A DNA stretch of 15,848 bases. Origin: Lachnospiraceae bacterium (GTDB taxonomy: Bacteria > Bacillota > Clostridia > Lachnospirales > Lachnospiraceae). The translations under genes were made by a program, and so were the position numbers. The stretch is from positions 1-15,848 of the forward strand of contig JAAVYC010000199.1 of NCBI GenBank assembly GCA_022790905.1, in the 5' to 3' direction. The notes beneath the pieces are model-generated. The model was not told the origin of the DNA. It did not search any database and was given only the letters and a program-made list of their open reading frames with translations. Positions 6,885 through 14,743 of the stretch are shown here, in pieces (positions within the stretch are counted from its first letter, which is position 1; each line of letters opens with the position of its first letter).

Positions 6885-6913
6885 TTGAAGCTGCATGTCT
6901 TTTCCGATATAAT
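6885..6913 (+). promoter_or_regulatory. Sigma-A promoter of tex and probably the downstream run
   Basis: TTGAAG (6885-6890) and a perfect TATAAT (6908-6913) are 17 bases apart. The -10 box is about 70 bases before the chosen tex start at 6984. It is divergent from, and only nine bases away from, the minus-strand promoter. Confidence 0.78.
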
Positions 6914-6983
6914 AAAACCGCATAGCAATGTAACAAGATTTATTTGGAACAGAGAAACCATGTGTATGATAGTCAGGAAGGAT

Positions 6984-9149
6984 ATGGCATTGGATATTAT
7001 AAAAAAAATCGCACAGGAACTGGAGATAAAAGAATCGCAGGCAGATGCGGCGGTTAAGTTAATAGATGAGGGAAATACGATTCCCTTTATTGCGCGTTAC
7101 CGCAAAGAGGCTACTGGAGCTTTGAATGATGAGGTGCTCCGAATGCTCTATGAAAGGCTGACTTACCTCCGCAATCTTGAAGAGAAGAAAGAACAGGTGT
7201 TAAGCAGTATCGAAGAGCAGGGAAAGCTGACAGAGGAACTGAGAAAACAGATTTTAGAGGCGCAGACGTTGGTAGTCGTAGACGATCTCTATCGTCCGTA
7301 TCGTCCTAAAAGACGAACAAGAGCGACGATCGCAAAAGAAAAAGGGTTAGAGCCATTAGCAAATCTTATTTTACTGCAGAAGACGGACAAACCTCTTTCG
7401 GAGGAAGCGTTAGTATTTTTAAACGAGGAAAAAGAAGTACATACGGCAGAAGATGCCATTGCGGGGGCAAAGGATATCATAGCAGAACACATTTCTGACG
7501 AAGCAGACTATCGGATTCATATTCGCAAGCTTACCGAAAAGGAAGGACGAGTTGTCTCTCTTGCGAAAGATGAGAAAGAAGAATCTGTGTATGAGATGTA
7601 TTATGAGTTTGAGGAACCCGTTTTGAAATTAGCGGGACACAGGATTTTGGCCCTAAATCGCGGTGAGAAAGAAAAGTTTTTAACTGTAAAAATAGAAGCG
7701 CCAAAGGAACGCATTCTTGGCTATTTGGAAAAGAAAGTAATCATTCGAGACAATCCGAATACGAGCCCTGTTTTAAAAGAGACGATTGAGGACAGTTATC
7801 AGCGCCTGATTGAACCGGCGATTGAGAGGGAGATTCGCAACGAATTGACAGAGAGAGCGGAAGATGGAGCAATTCGTGTCTTTGGAAAAAATTTGGAACA
7901 ACTTTTGATGCAGCCGCCCATTGTGGGAAAAATGGTGCTCGGATGGGATCCGGCATTCCGCACAGGCTGTAAGCTAGCCATCGTCGATGAGACTGGAAAA
8001 GTATTGGACACAACCGTGATCTATCCGACTGCTCCGCAGAATAAAGTGGAAGAATCCAAAAAAATATTAAAAGGATTGATCAGTAAATATCAGGTCTCAT
8101 TGATTTCTATTGGAAATGGAACAGCGTCTAGAGAGTCGGAGCAGATTGTGGTGGATTTGCTAAAAGAACTGTCGTTACCAGTTCAGTATGTCATTGTAAG
8201 CGAGGCGGGGGCTTCCGTCTATTCGGCGAGCAAATTGGCAACAGAAGAATTTCCGAATTTTGATGTAGGACAGAGAAGTGCAGCGTCGATTGCGAGACGT
8301 ATTCAAGATCCTTTGGCAGAGCTTGTAAAAATTGATCCGAAATCAATTGGGGTTGGACAGTATCAGCACGATATGAATCAAAAAAAATTGAGTGAGGCGT
8401 TAGGAGGAGTTGTGGAGGACTGTGTAAATAAAGTTGGTGTCGATTTGAACACGGCTTCGGCCTCTCTATTGGAATATATCTCCGGCATCAGTAAGACGAT
8501 TGCCAAAAATATTGTGGCGTACCGAGAAGAACATGGAAAATTTCAGACAAGACGGGAATTACTGAAGGTTTCAAAGTTAGGACCGAAGGCGTTTGAACAA
8601 TGTGCCGGATTTATGCGTATCATTGATGGAAAAAATCCGTTGGATGCGACAAGCGTCCATCCTGAGAGTTATGATGCGGCAAAAGAATTATTAAAAAAGC
8701 TGGGGTGCCAGGAAGCTGATATCGCGGCAGGAAATTTAAAAGGAATTTCCAAAAAGATAAAAGATTATGCACAGCTTGCAAAAGAGTTAGAGATTGGAGC
8801 CATGACACTAGAAGATATTGTAAAGGAGCTGGAAAAACCGGCAAGAGATCCACGTGACGAGATGCCAAAGCCAATTCTTCGCACCGATGTGCTGGAGATG
8901 AAAGATTTAAAGGCGGGGATGAGATTAAAAGGAACCGTACGCAATGTTATTGATTTTGGCGCTTTTGTGGATATTGGCGTCCATCAGGATGGTCTTGTAC
9001 ATATTTCACAGATATGTGACCGCTATATTAAGCATCCATTGGAAGTGGTCAGTGTGGGAGATGTTGTGGAAGTTGAAGTGATGTCTGTGGATTTAAATAA
9101 ACAGAGAATTCAGCTCACTATGAAAATCCAGGATTCTGTAACAAGTTGA
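6984..9149 (+). CDS. tex: Tex family RNA-binding S1 protein (transcription accessory protein)
   Basis: A 721-residue nucleic-acid-binding protein with the usual Tex architecture: N-terminal helical region with the conserved KLIDEGNTIPFIARYRKE segment near residues 24-41; YqgF/RNase H-like domain from about 316 (VLGWDPAFRTGCKLAIVD); helix-hairpin-helix region about 476-560 (VGVDLNTAS, GISKTIAKNIV); and a C-terminal S1 domain about 640-715 (GTVRNVIDFGAFVDIGVHQDGLVHIS). Bacterial Tex is linked to transcription and RNA handling; its exact role is unclear. The frame is open far upstream, but the extra residues are coded by promoter sequence. The family N-terminus matches ATG 6984, which has AGGAAGG just upstream. 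It probably heads the transcript through ribU. Confidence 0.95.
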   Translation: MALDIIKKIAQELEIKESQADAAVKLIDEGNTIPFIARYRKEATGALNDEVLRMLYERLTYLRNLEEKKEQVLSSIEEQGKLTEELRKQILEAQTLVVVDDLYRPYRPKRRTRATIAKEKGLEPLANLILLQKTDKPLSEEALVFLNEEKEVHTAEDAIAGAKDIIAEHISDEADYRIHIRKLTEKEGRVVSLAKDEKEESVYEMYYEFEEPVLKLAGHRILALNRGEKEKFLTVKIEAPKERILGYLEKKVIIRDNPNTSPVLKETIEDSYQRLIEPAIEREIRNELTERAEDGAIRVFGKNLEQLLMQPPIVGKMVLGWDPAFRTGCKLAIVDETGKVLDTTVIYPTAPQNKVEESKKILKGLISKYQVSLISIGNGTASRESEQIVVDLLKELSLPVQYVIVSEAGASVYSASKLATEEFPNFDVGQRSAASIARRIQDPLAELVKIDPKSIGVGQYQHDMNQKKLSEALGGVVEDCVNKVGVDLNTASASLLEYISGISKTIAKNIVAYREEHGKFQTRRELLKVSKLGPKAFEQCAGFMRIIDGKNPLDATSVHPESYDAAKELLKKLGCQEADIAAGNLKGISKKIKDYAQLAKELEIGAMTLEDIVKELEKPARDPRDEMPKPILRTDVLEMKDLKAGMRLKGTVRNVIDFGAFVDIGVHQDGLVHISQICDRYIKHPLEVVSVGDVVEVEVMSVDLNKQRIQLTMKIQDSVTS

Positions 9150-9199
9150 TAGGATGATAAAATACCATAATCATAAAGCGGAAAGAGGAGACGAAAACT

Positions 9200-9811
9200 A
9201 TGAATCGAGGAAATGCCAAAAAGCCTGTAAGCGACATAAGATACATGACTATGACTGCAATGTTGTCTGCCGTTGCGTATGTATTGATGATGTTAGAATT
9301 TAGTATACCGATTATGCCGCCATTTATAAAAATGGATTTATCGGAACTTCCGGCGTTGATAGGTTCTTTTTCGATGGGACCGGTAAGTGGTGTGGTGATC
9401 TGTCTGATTAAAAATCTATTACATCTTCCATTGAGTACTACGGGAGGCGTGGGAGAACTCTCTAATTTTATTTTGGGTGCTTTATTTGTGGCTCCGGCGG
9501 GAATTTTGTACCGTATAAAAAAAGGACGTAAATATGCATTTATTGGTTCTATGATCGGAGCGGTTATTATGTCACTTGTCAGCGTGGCATCTAATTATTT
9601 TATTGTCTATCCATTTTACACAGCATTTATGCCAATGAAAGAGATTATCAATGCTTATCAGATCATTTACCCAAAAGCAGATACTTTGTTAAAGTGTCTG
9701 GTCATCTTCAATATGCCGTTCACGTTTGTAAAAGGCCTATTAAATGTCCTGATCACTTTTTTAATTTATAAACATATTTCCCCAATTATCAAGGGAACAC
9801 AAAGTAAATAG
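9200..9811 (+). CDS. ribU: ECF transporter S component, riboflavin type
   Basis: A 203-residue membrane protein with about six hydrophobic segments, the substrate-binding subunit of an energy-coupling factor importer that works with a shared EcfA/A'/T module encoded elsewhere. KMDLSELPALIGSFSMGPVSG near residues 44-64 and IKNLLHLP near 70-77 are the hallmarks of RibU, which binds riboflavin. GAAAGAGGAG precedes ATG 9200 by a few bases. The 50-base gap after tex has no FMN riboswitch and no terminator, so expression probably comes from the tex promoter or an unseen one. The substrate is inferred from motif resemblance; other vitamins in the same S-component superfamily are less likely. Confidence 0.85.
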   Translation: MNRGNAKKPVSDIRYMTMTAMLSAVAYVLMMLEFSIPIMPPFIKMDLSELPALIGSFSMGPVSGVVICLIKNLLHLPLSTTGGVGELSNFILGALFVAPAGILYRIKKGRKYAFIGSMIGAVIMSLVSVASNYFIVYPFYTAFMPMKEIINAYQIIYPKADTLLKCLVIFNMPFTFVKGLLNVLITFLIYKHISPIIKGTQSK

Positions 9812-9820
9812 GAGATGTCT

Positions 9821-10318
9821 ATGAGAGAAGAATTTGATGTCAATTTAACGCCAAAAGATATGTATCGCTTTAATATGTATCACACCTACCATGGTTTTCA
9901 GGGAATTTTTTCCATTTTCATGGCAATACTGATTCTGGTATTGACGATCACAACGTGGGAAGATTTGGAGAGCACACGCAGATCCATTTATATTGTGCTG
10001 TGTGTAGTGTTCGCGTGTTATATTCCGCTGAATTTATGGATCCACGCAAAACTTCAGATTCAGCGTTCCGAGCAATTGCGCAGTACACAGCATTTTACGG
10101 TAGATGAACGGGGAGTGACGATCTCACAAAATGGAGAGGAAGCGATATTGGAATGGGGAAAGGTGTTTAAGGTAGTGGGAACAAAGAATAATCTGCTTGT
10201 ATACAGCACAAAAATCAATGCCTATGTCTTTCCAAAAAGAGATTTAGGAGAACATGAAAAAGGTGTTTGTGCTATGATGAGGGAGCACTTAGAAACATAT
10301 CGTTTGCATATAAAGTAG
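9821..10318 (+). CDS. YcxB-like family membrane protein
   Basis: A 165-residue protein with two transmembrane segments (about 27-46 and 56-74) followed by a soluble C-terminal domain of beta character (HFTVDERGVTISQNGEEAILEWGKVFKVV near 91-119, then VFPKRDLG near 136-143). This matches the YcxB-like family, which has no known function. ATG 9821 is preferred over ATG 9815 because AGGAG at 9810-9814 lies six bases before it and would touch the earlier codon. That ribosome binding site overlaps the ribU stop, so the two genes are closely coupled. Its own stop overlaps the ribosome binding site of tsaE. Confidence 0.8.
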   Translation: MREEFDVNLTPKDMYRFNMYHTYHGFQGIFSIFMAILILVLTITTWEDLESTRRSIYIVLCVVFACYIPLNLWIHAKLQIQRSEQLRSTQHFTVDERGVTISQNGEEAILEWGKVFKVVGTKNNLLVYSTKINAYVFPKRDLGEHEKGVCAMMREHLETYRLHIK

Positions 10319-10326
10319 GTGAAAGA

Positions 10327-10752
10327 ATGGTAATAGAAACATTTTCCGCTGAGGACACAAAAGCGTTGGGAGTGGAAATGGGACAGAATGCAAAGCCGGG
10401 GGAGTTTTATGCGTTAATCGGAGACCTAGGTGTGGGAAAAACTGTTTTTACACAGGGAATTGCCCAAGGGCTTAAGATTGAAGAGTCCATAAACAGTCCG
10501 ACTTTTACGATTGTGCAGATCTATGAGGAGGGAAGAATACCGTTTTACCATTTTGATGTCTATCGGATTGGAGATATCGAGGAGATGGATGAGATTGGCT
10601 ATGAGGATTATTTTTATGGAGATGGGCTTACAATGGTCGAATGGGCAAATTTAATAGACGAAATATTACCGGAACATTATTGTCGCATTACGATAGAAAA
10701 AGATTTAGAAAAAGGGTTTGATTACCGAAAAATTACGGTAGAAGAGATTTAG
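10327..10752 (+). CDS. tsaE: tRNA threonylcarbamoyladenosine biosynthesis ATPase TsaE
   Basis: ATPase partner of TsaB and TsaD in making t6A at position 37 of ANN-decoding tRNAs; it is thought to reset or energise the TsaBD complex. At 141 residues it is close to the usual 150. The Walker A motif GDLGVGKT lies at residues 32-39, followed by the family's SPTFTIVQ, FYHFDVYR and MVEWA. The start at 10327 is supported by AGGTGA over the upstream stop; an in-frame start at 10267 would overlap the YcxB-like gene by 52 bases and add residues foreign to the family. tsaB follows after 16 bases. Confidence 0.95.
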   Translation: MVIETFSAEDTKALGVEMGQNAKPGEFYALIGDLGVGKTVFTQGIAQGLKIEESINSPTFTIVQIYEEGRIPFYHFDVYRIGDIEEMDEIGYEDYFYGDGLTMVEWANLIDEILPEHYCRITIEKDLEKGFDYRKITVEEI

Positions 10753-10768
10753 GAGGCATGGGATCAAT

Positions 10769-11473
10769 ATGAAAATTTTGGCGTTAGACAGTTCCGGATT
10801 AGTTGCCAGTGTTGCGGTATTGGAAGATGAAAACCTTTTGGGTGAATTTACCATGAATTATAAAAAGACGCATTCTCAGACTCTGCTGCCGATGTTGGAG
10901 GAATTGGCCTCGATGATAGAGTTAGATTTAGAAAGTGTCGATGCGATTGCAGTGGCGGGAGGACCAGGTTCTTTTACGGGGCTTCGTATCGGTTCTGCCA
11001 CGGCAAAAGGACTGGGATTGGCCTTGAAAAGACCGATCATCAGCGTGCCAACTGTGGAAGGTCTTGCCTATAATCTGTACGGAAATCGGAATCTGGTCTG
11101 TCCGCTGATGGATGCCAGAAGAAATCAGACTTATACGGGAATTTATGCGTTTGAAAAAGATGGAATGCAGATATGGACAAAGCAATGTGCTGTTGAAATC
11201 GGAGAGATTTTGGAAAAAATAAACGAATTTGGGCGTTCTGTCGTATTTTTGGGGGACGGGATTCCAGTATTTCGTGCTATAATAGAAGAAAAATGTAAAG
11301 TAGAATATGAATATGCACCGCCTCATCTGAATAAACAGCGGGCAGGTGCGATCGGTGCTTTAGCGATGGAATATTATCGTCGGGGCAAAATAGAAGACGC
11401 CGCAAAACACAGTCCGGACTATTTGAGGCTTTCTCAGGCAGAACGGGAGAGACTGGAAAAGGAAAAGAACTAA
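10769..11473 (+). CDS. tsaB: tRNA threonylcarbamoyladenosine biosynthesis protein TsaB
   Basis: ASKHA-fold protein that dimerises with TsaD and scaffolds the t6A complex. At 234 residues it has the normal length. It opens with MKILALDSSG, carries the family signature GGPGSFTGLRIG at 64-75, and lacks the HxxxH metal site that distinguishes TsaD. AGGAGG at 10751-10756 is 12 bases before the ATG, somewhat long, but no better in-frame start exists and the N-terminus matches the family. It is followed by rimI with a one-base gap, the common Firmicutes order tsaE-tsaB-rimI. Confidence 0.95.
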   Translation: MKILALDSSGLVASVAVLEDENLLGEFTMNYKKTHSQTLLPMLEELASMIELDLESVDAIAVAGGPGSFTGLRIGSATAKGLGLALKRPIISVPTVEGLAYNLYGNRNLVCPLMDARRNQTYTGIYAFEKDGMQIWTKQCAVEIGEILEKINEFGRSVVFLGDGIPVFRAIIEEKCKVEYEYAPPHLNKQRAGAIGALAMEYYRRGKIEDAAKHSPDYLRLSQAERERLEKEKN

Positions 11474-11474
11474 T

Positions 11475-11936
11475 ATGCAGATTCGCCTTATGAAAAAAAG
11501 CGATATAGAGGAAGTGGCACAGATCGAAAGAGAGACGTTTTCCATGCCATGGTCACAGAGAGCATTTTTGCAGTCGCTGGAGATGGAGCATGTGCTGTTT
11601 CTTGTCGCAGAAAAGGAAAATGAAATAGCAGGTTATATCGGTGTCTATTTTGCGGCGGATGAAGCGGAGATTACAAATGTGGCAGTAAAAGAAAAGTTTC
11701 GCAGACGCCATATAGGAGAATCGCTGGTAAAAGAAATGGTACTGAGGGCAAAAGAGCGAGGAGCTGTCTTTGCTTTTTTGGAAGTGCGCTGCAGTAATGC
11801 AGAGGCAATCGCTCTCTATGAAAAAATGGGATTTTCTATTTGCGGAAGCAGAAAAGGATTTTATGAAAAACCAAGAGAGGATGCCTATGTTATGGTATTC
11901 GCACCAGACATTTCCACTATTCAGGCAGGATCATAA
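11475..11936 (+). CDS. rimI: Ribosomal protein S18 alanine N-acetyltransferase RimI
   Basis: A 153-residue GNAT enzyme that transfers acetyl from acetyl-CoA to a protein N-terminus, in the family's founding case ribosomal protein bS18. The acetyl-CoA loop is RRRHIGES (77-84). Beta-4 reads EITNVAV (65-71). FLEVR with E103 and LY with Y115 correspond to the glutamate and tyrosine assigned as catalytic in enterobacterial RimI. The C-terminal block (YEKMGF, then GFYEKPREDAYVM) is typical. In clostridia the true substrate may be broader than bS18. It begins one base after the tsaB stop, so translation is probably coupled. Confidence 0.93.
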   Translation: MQIRLMKKSDIEEVAQIERETFSMPWSQRAFLQSLEMEHVLFLVAEKENEIAGYIGVYFAADEAEITNVAVKEKFRRRHIGESLVKEMVLRAKERGAVFAFLEVRCSNAEAIALYEKMGFSICGSRKGFYEKPREDAYVMVFAPDISTIQAGS

Positions 11937-11978
11937 GATTTTATAATGAAGTATCAGGAGATCTTAGGAGGTATGCAA

Positions 11979-12188
11979 ATGAAGAGTGAAGAAAAAAAAC
12001 GAATCTGTAACTGTTGTGGGAAAATTCTTGAACAGGAAGAATATGTGAGAATTGAACAGCGCTGGGGTTATTTTTCTGGGAAGGATGGCATCCTGCAAAG
12101 AGGAAATATATGTGAAGAGTGTTTCGATCGAATTGTAAAGCAATTTCAGGTACCGTTGGAAGAAGAGGAGATAACGGAACTTTTGTGA
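11979..12188 (+). CDS. Small Cys-pair (zinc-ribbon-like) protein, function unknown
   Basis: A 69-residue protein with C10-x2-C13 and C45-x2-C48 (RICNCCGK and ICEECFD), spaced as in a small zinc ribbon, and an additional C12. Between them lies a conserved-looking aromatic patch (RWGYFSGKDG, 28-37). The tail is acidic (LEEEEITELL). No HTH or known domain is recognised. I chose ATG 11979 because AGGAGG lies seven bases upstream; in-frame ATGs at 11946 and 11973 lack proper spacing, and using 11946 would give 80 residues. It sits in the operon between rimI and rnz. A metal-binding accessory or adaptor role is possible but unproven. Confidence 0.75.
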   Translation: MKSEEKKRICNCCGKILEQEEYVRIEQRWGYFSGKDGILQRGNICEECFDRIVKQFQVPLEEEEITELL

Positions 12189-12228
12189 TAGAAAGGCGTT
12201 TTTGTTTCAATTAGGAAAAGGAGTTATT

Positions 12229-13146
12229 ATGCTAGATGTTTGCTTGTTGGGGACTGGTGGAATGATGCCGCTTCCCTATCGAAGACTGACGTCACTTATG
12301 ACGCGGTATAATGGAAGTAATCTGTTAATAGATTGCGGGGAGGGGACACAGGTAGCAATCAAAGACAAAGGTTGGAGTTTTAAGCCGATTGATGTCATCT
12401 GTTTTACACATTATCACGCAGACCATATCAGCGGTCTTCCGGGGCTGCTGTTGACAATGGGCAACGCAGAGAGAAGCGAGCCGCTTTTTATGATTGGGCC
12501 GAGAGGACTGGAGCGTGTGGTCAATGCACTGCGCATTATTGCGCCGGAACTTCCGTTTCCGATTGAATTTATAGAGTTAAAGGAGCCGGAGGAAACGATT
12601 CCGATTGCCGGTTATAAGATTCAGGCATTTCGTGTAAACCATAATATTGCTTGTTATGGATACAGCCTGATGATAGAGCGGGCGGGACGTTTTGATGTGG
12701 AGCGCGCGAAAGAGCAAGAGATTCCACAGAAATATTGGAGTCGTCTGCAAAAGGGAGAAGAAATATGGGAAGAAGATCGGCTTTACACACCGGATATGGT
12801 GTTAGGGGCGCCGAGAAAAGGGATTAAAGTCACTTATTGTACGGACACAAGACCGGTAAACAGCATTGCAGAAGCCGCAAAAGATGCGGATTTGTTCATT
12901 TGTGAGGGAATGTACGCGGAACCTGAAAAGCTGGAAAAAGCAAAGCAGTATCGGCATATGACATTTTACGAGGCGGCGGAATTGGCAAGAAAGGCAAAGC
13001 CAAAACAGCTCTGGTTGACGCATTTTAGCCCGTCTCTGGTAAAGGCGGAACAATATATGGAGGCAGTCCGTAAAATTTTTTCGGATTCTTATCTAGGGAA
13101 AGACGGAAAAAGTGTCGAACTAGATTTTAAGGGGGATGGAAGATGA
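12229..13146 (+). CDS. rnz: Ribonuclease Z, tRNA 3' processing endonuclease
   Basis: Metallo-beta-lactamase-fold nuclease that cuts the 3' trailer from tRNA precursors just after the discriminator base, mainly for tRNAs without encoded CCA. It has 305 residues, the usual length. The zinc motif is THYHADHISGLPG (60-72; H61, H63, D65, H66), a variant of the common HxHGDH. The exosite-like arm reads RAGRFDVERAKE, followed by TYCTDTRP, YRHMTFYEAAELA and LTHFSPSL, all RNase Z landmarks. ATG 12229 follows AAAGGAG and fits the family N-terminus; a TTG at 12202 is rejected. Its stop overlaps the next start (ATGA). Downstream tRNA-Ser lacks CCA, a natural substrate. Confidence 0.94.
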   Translation: MLDVCLLGTGGMMPLPYRRLTSLMTRYNGSNLLIDCGEGTQVAIKDKGWSFKPIDVICFTHYHADHISGLPGLLLTMGNAERSEPLFMIGPRGLERVVNALRIIAPELPFPIEFIELKEPEETIPIAGYKIQAFRVNHNIACYGYSLMIERAGRFDVERAKEQEIPQKYWSRLQKGEEIWEEDRLYTPDMVLGAPRKGIKVTYCTDTRPVNSIAEAAKDADLFICEGMYAEPEKLEKAKQYRHMTFYEAAELARKAKPKQLWLTHFSPSLVKAEQYMEAVRKIFSDSYLGKDGKSVELDFKGDGR

Positions 13147-13718
13147 AAAAATATATCAAAATTATTGGAATATCAGTTCTTTGTATTGCACTCATTGTTG
13201 GATACTATTATTATCTCTCACACAAAGACAAAAAGAATGTGGAAAATAATACGGAGGTAAGCGAGGTGGAGGAGGTTTTGATGAAAGACCTTGAAAAAGA
13301 TTATCCACCGACGCCGCGAGAGGTCATAAAATTCTACAATCGCATTTTGGCTTGTCTGTATAACGAAGAATACAGTGAGAGCCAGTTTGAAGAACTCGCG
13401 GAGCAGGCGAGAGGACTTTTGGATACAGAACTTTTAAATCATAATCCAAAAGAAGTCTATTTAACGTCTCTAAAGGCGGAAGTCGAAGAGTATAAAGAAA
13501 AAAAGCAGACTCTTGCAGATACTACAGTGAGCAATACGAATGAAATTGAGTACAAAAAGGTAGACGGGAAGGAATGTGCCTATGTGACGGCTTCTTATTT
13601 TATGAAAGAAGGAAATTCTTATTCCCGCACTTATCAGGAGTATATTCTGCGCAAAGGCACGGAAAAAGACTGGAGAATTGTTGGATACCAATTAGTCAAA
13701 GGAGACTCTTCTAAATGA
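13143..13718 (+). CDS. Membrane-anchored protein of unknown function (DUF6715-like)
   Basis: A 191-residue protein with a basic N-terminus and one hydrophobic segment (about 5-25, IIGISVLCIALIVGYYYYL), then a hydrophilic, Glu/Lys-rich region to about residue 57 and a folded-looking domain. The conserved-looking start of that domain is YPPTPREVIKFYNRILACLYN (about 54-74), and the end is a beta-rich segment (KECAYVTASYFMKEG, RTYQEYILRKG, WRIVGYQL). There is no lipobox, so it is probably a type II membrane protein with its domain outside. It resembles proteins I know as DUF6715 from Lachnospiraceae; the label is from memory. It overlaps rnz by four bases and tsaD by four bases (ATGA at both ends), so translation is coupled on both sides. 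Confidence 0.8.
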   Translation: MKKYIKIIGISVLCIALIVGYYYYLSHKDKKNVENNTEVSEVEEVLMKDLEKDYPPTPREVIKFYNRILACLYNEEYSESQFEELAEQARGLLDTELLNHNPKEVYLTSLKAEVEEYKEKKQTLADTTVSNTNEIEYKKVDGKECAYVTASYFMKEGNSYSRTYQEYILRKGTEKDWRIVGYQLVKGDSSK

Positions 13719-14743
13719 GTGAGAATGAAAACATTAGAATACTTGCGATTGAAAGTTCCTGCGACGAGACGGCAGCAGCAGTTGTTGTAAACGGACGTAA
13801 GGTGCTCTCGAATGTGATTTCTTCGCAGATTGCACTGCATACGCTCTATGGAGGAGTAGTACCGGAGATTGCATCGAGAAAACATATAGAAAAGATCAAT
13901 CAGGTAATTGAGCAGGCATTGGAAGAAGCGGGATGTGCTTTAGAGGCGATCGACGTGATTGGAGTTACCTATGGACCAGGATTAGTGGGAGCTCTTTTAG
14001 TCGGAGTGGCGGAGGCAAAGGCGATCGCCTATGCTGCAAAAAAAACGTTGATCGGAGTGCACCATATAGAGGGGCATATTTGTGCAAATTACATTGAAAA
14101 TCAGGAATTAGAACCGCCCTTTTTATGTCTTGTGGCATCCGGTGGCCATACGCATCTGGTAAAGGTACAGGATTACCATGCCTATGAGATATTGGGCAGA
14201 ACGAGAGACGACGCAGCAGGGGAGGCTTTTGATAAAGTAGCGCGTGCGATTGGTCTGGGATATCCAGGAGGACCGAAAATAGAAAAAAAAGCATTGGAGG
14301 GTGATGCCGAGGCAATCCCATTTCCAAAAGCAAAAATCGTGGGAAGTCCCTATGATTTTAGTTTTAGCGGATTGAAATCGGCAGTTCTCAACTATATTAA
14401 TGGATGTCGAATGAAAAATCAGGAGATTCGGGAAGCAGATGTTGCAGCATCCTTTCAAAAAGCGGTCATTGATGTGTTAGTGGAACATATGATGCATGCA
14501 GTTGATGAATTTAAAATTCCGAAATTTGCAATTGCCGGAGGCGTGGCGTCTAATCAGACGCTTCGAAAAGCTATGCAAAAAGCATGTGAAAAAAAAGGTA
14601 TAGCCTTTTATCATCCGTCTCCAATCTATTGTACCGACAATGCAGCGATGATCGCTTCTGCGGCATATTATGAATATCGGAATGGAACCAGGCATGGACT
14701 GGATTTGAATGCTGTACCGAATTTAAAACTGGGAGAGCACTGA
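13715..14743 (+). CDS. tsaD: tRNA N6-adenosine threonylcarbamoyltransferase TsaD
   Basis: Catalytic subunit of t6A37 synthesis; it transfers the threonylcarbamoyl group from threonylcarbamoyl-AMP to A37 of ANN-decoding tRNAs. It has 342 residues, typical for the family. ILAIESSCDET opens the ASKHA fold (9-19). YGPGLVGALLVG lies at 86-97. The HHIEGH segment at 116-121 gives the H117/H121 metal pair. SGGHTH, FSFSGLKSAVLN, AGGVASN and YCTDNAAMIA follow, the last with the third metal ligand. The start overlaps the preceding gene by four bases, and the stop shares one base with ispD (TGATG). The threonylcarbamoyl-AMP synthase (TsaC/Sua5) is not in the window. Confidence 0.97.
   Translation: MSENENIRILAIESSCDETAAAVVVNGRKVLSNVISSQIALHTLYGGVVPEIASRKHIEKINQVIEQALEEAGCALEAIDVIGVTYGPGLVGALLVGVAEAKAIAYAAKKTLIGVHHIEGHICANYIENQELEPPFLCLVASGGHTHLVKVQDYHAYEILGRTRDDAAGEAFDKVARAIGLGYPGGPKIEKKALEGDAEAIPFPKAKIVGSPYDFSFSGLKSAVLNYINGCRMKNQEIREADVAASFQKAVIDVLVEHMMHAVDEFKIPKFAIAGGVASNQTLRKAMQKACEKKGIAFYHPSPIYCTDNAAMIASAAYYEYRNGTRHGLDLNAVPNLKLGEH

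Noticed and set aside
6816..6983. N-terminal extension of tex by 56 residues
   Set aside because: It is encoded by sequence containing the strong promoter at 6885-6913, starts inside the divergent gene's leader, and does not match the Tex family N-terminus.
9150..9199. FMN riboswitch before ribU
   Set aside because: Only 50 bases are available and the conserved RFN elements are absent.
10267..10326. Upstream start for tsaE
   Set aside because: It overlaps the end of the YcxB-like gene in another frame and adds residues foreign to TsaE; ATG 10327 has its own ribosome binding site.
10928..11326. Long antisense open frame over tsaB (and similar ones over hom, apgM, tex, rnz and tsaD)
   Set aside because: They lie opposite well-recognised genes, lack ribosome binding sites and encode low-complexity or family-less peptides.
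12202..12228. TTG start for rnz
   Set aside because: The AAAGGAG just before ATG 12229 would fall inside the gene, and the family begins at that ATG.
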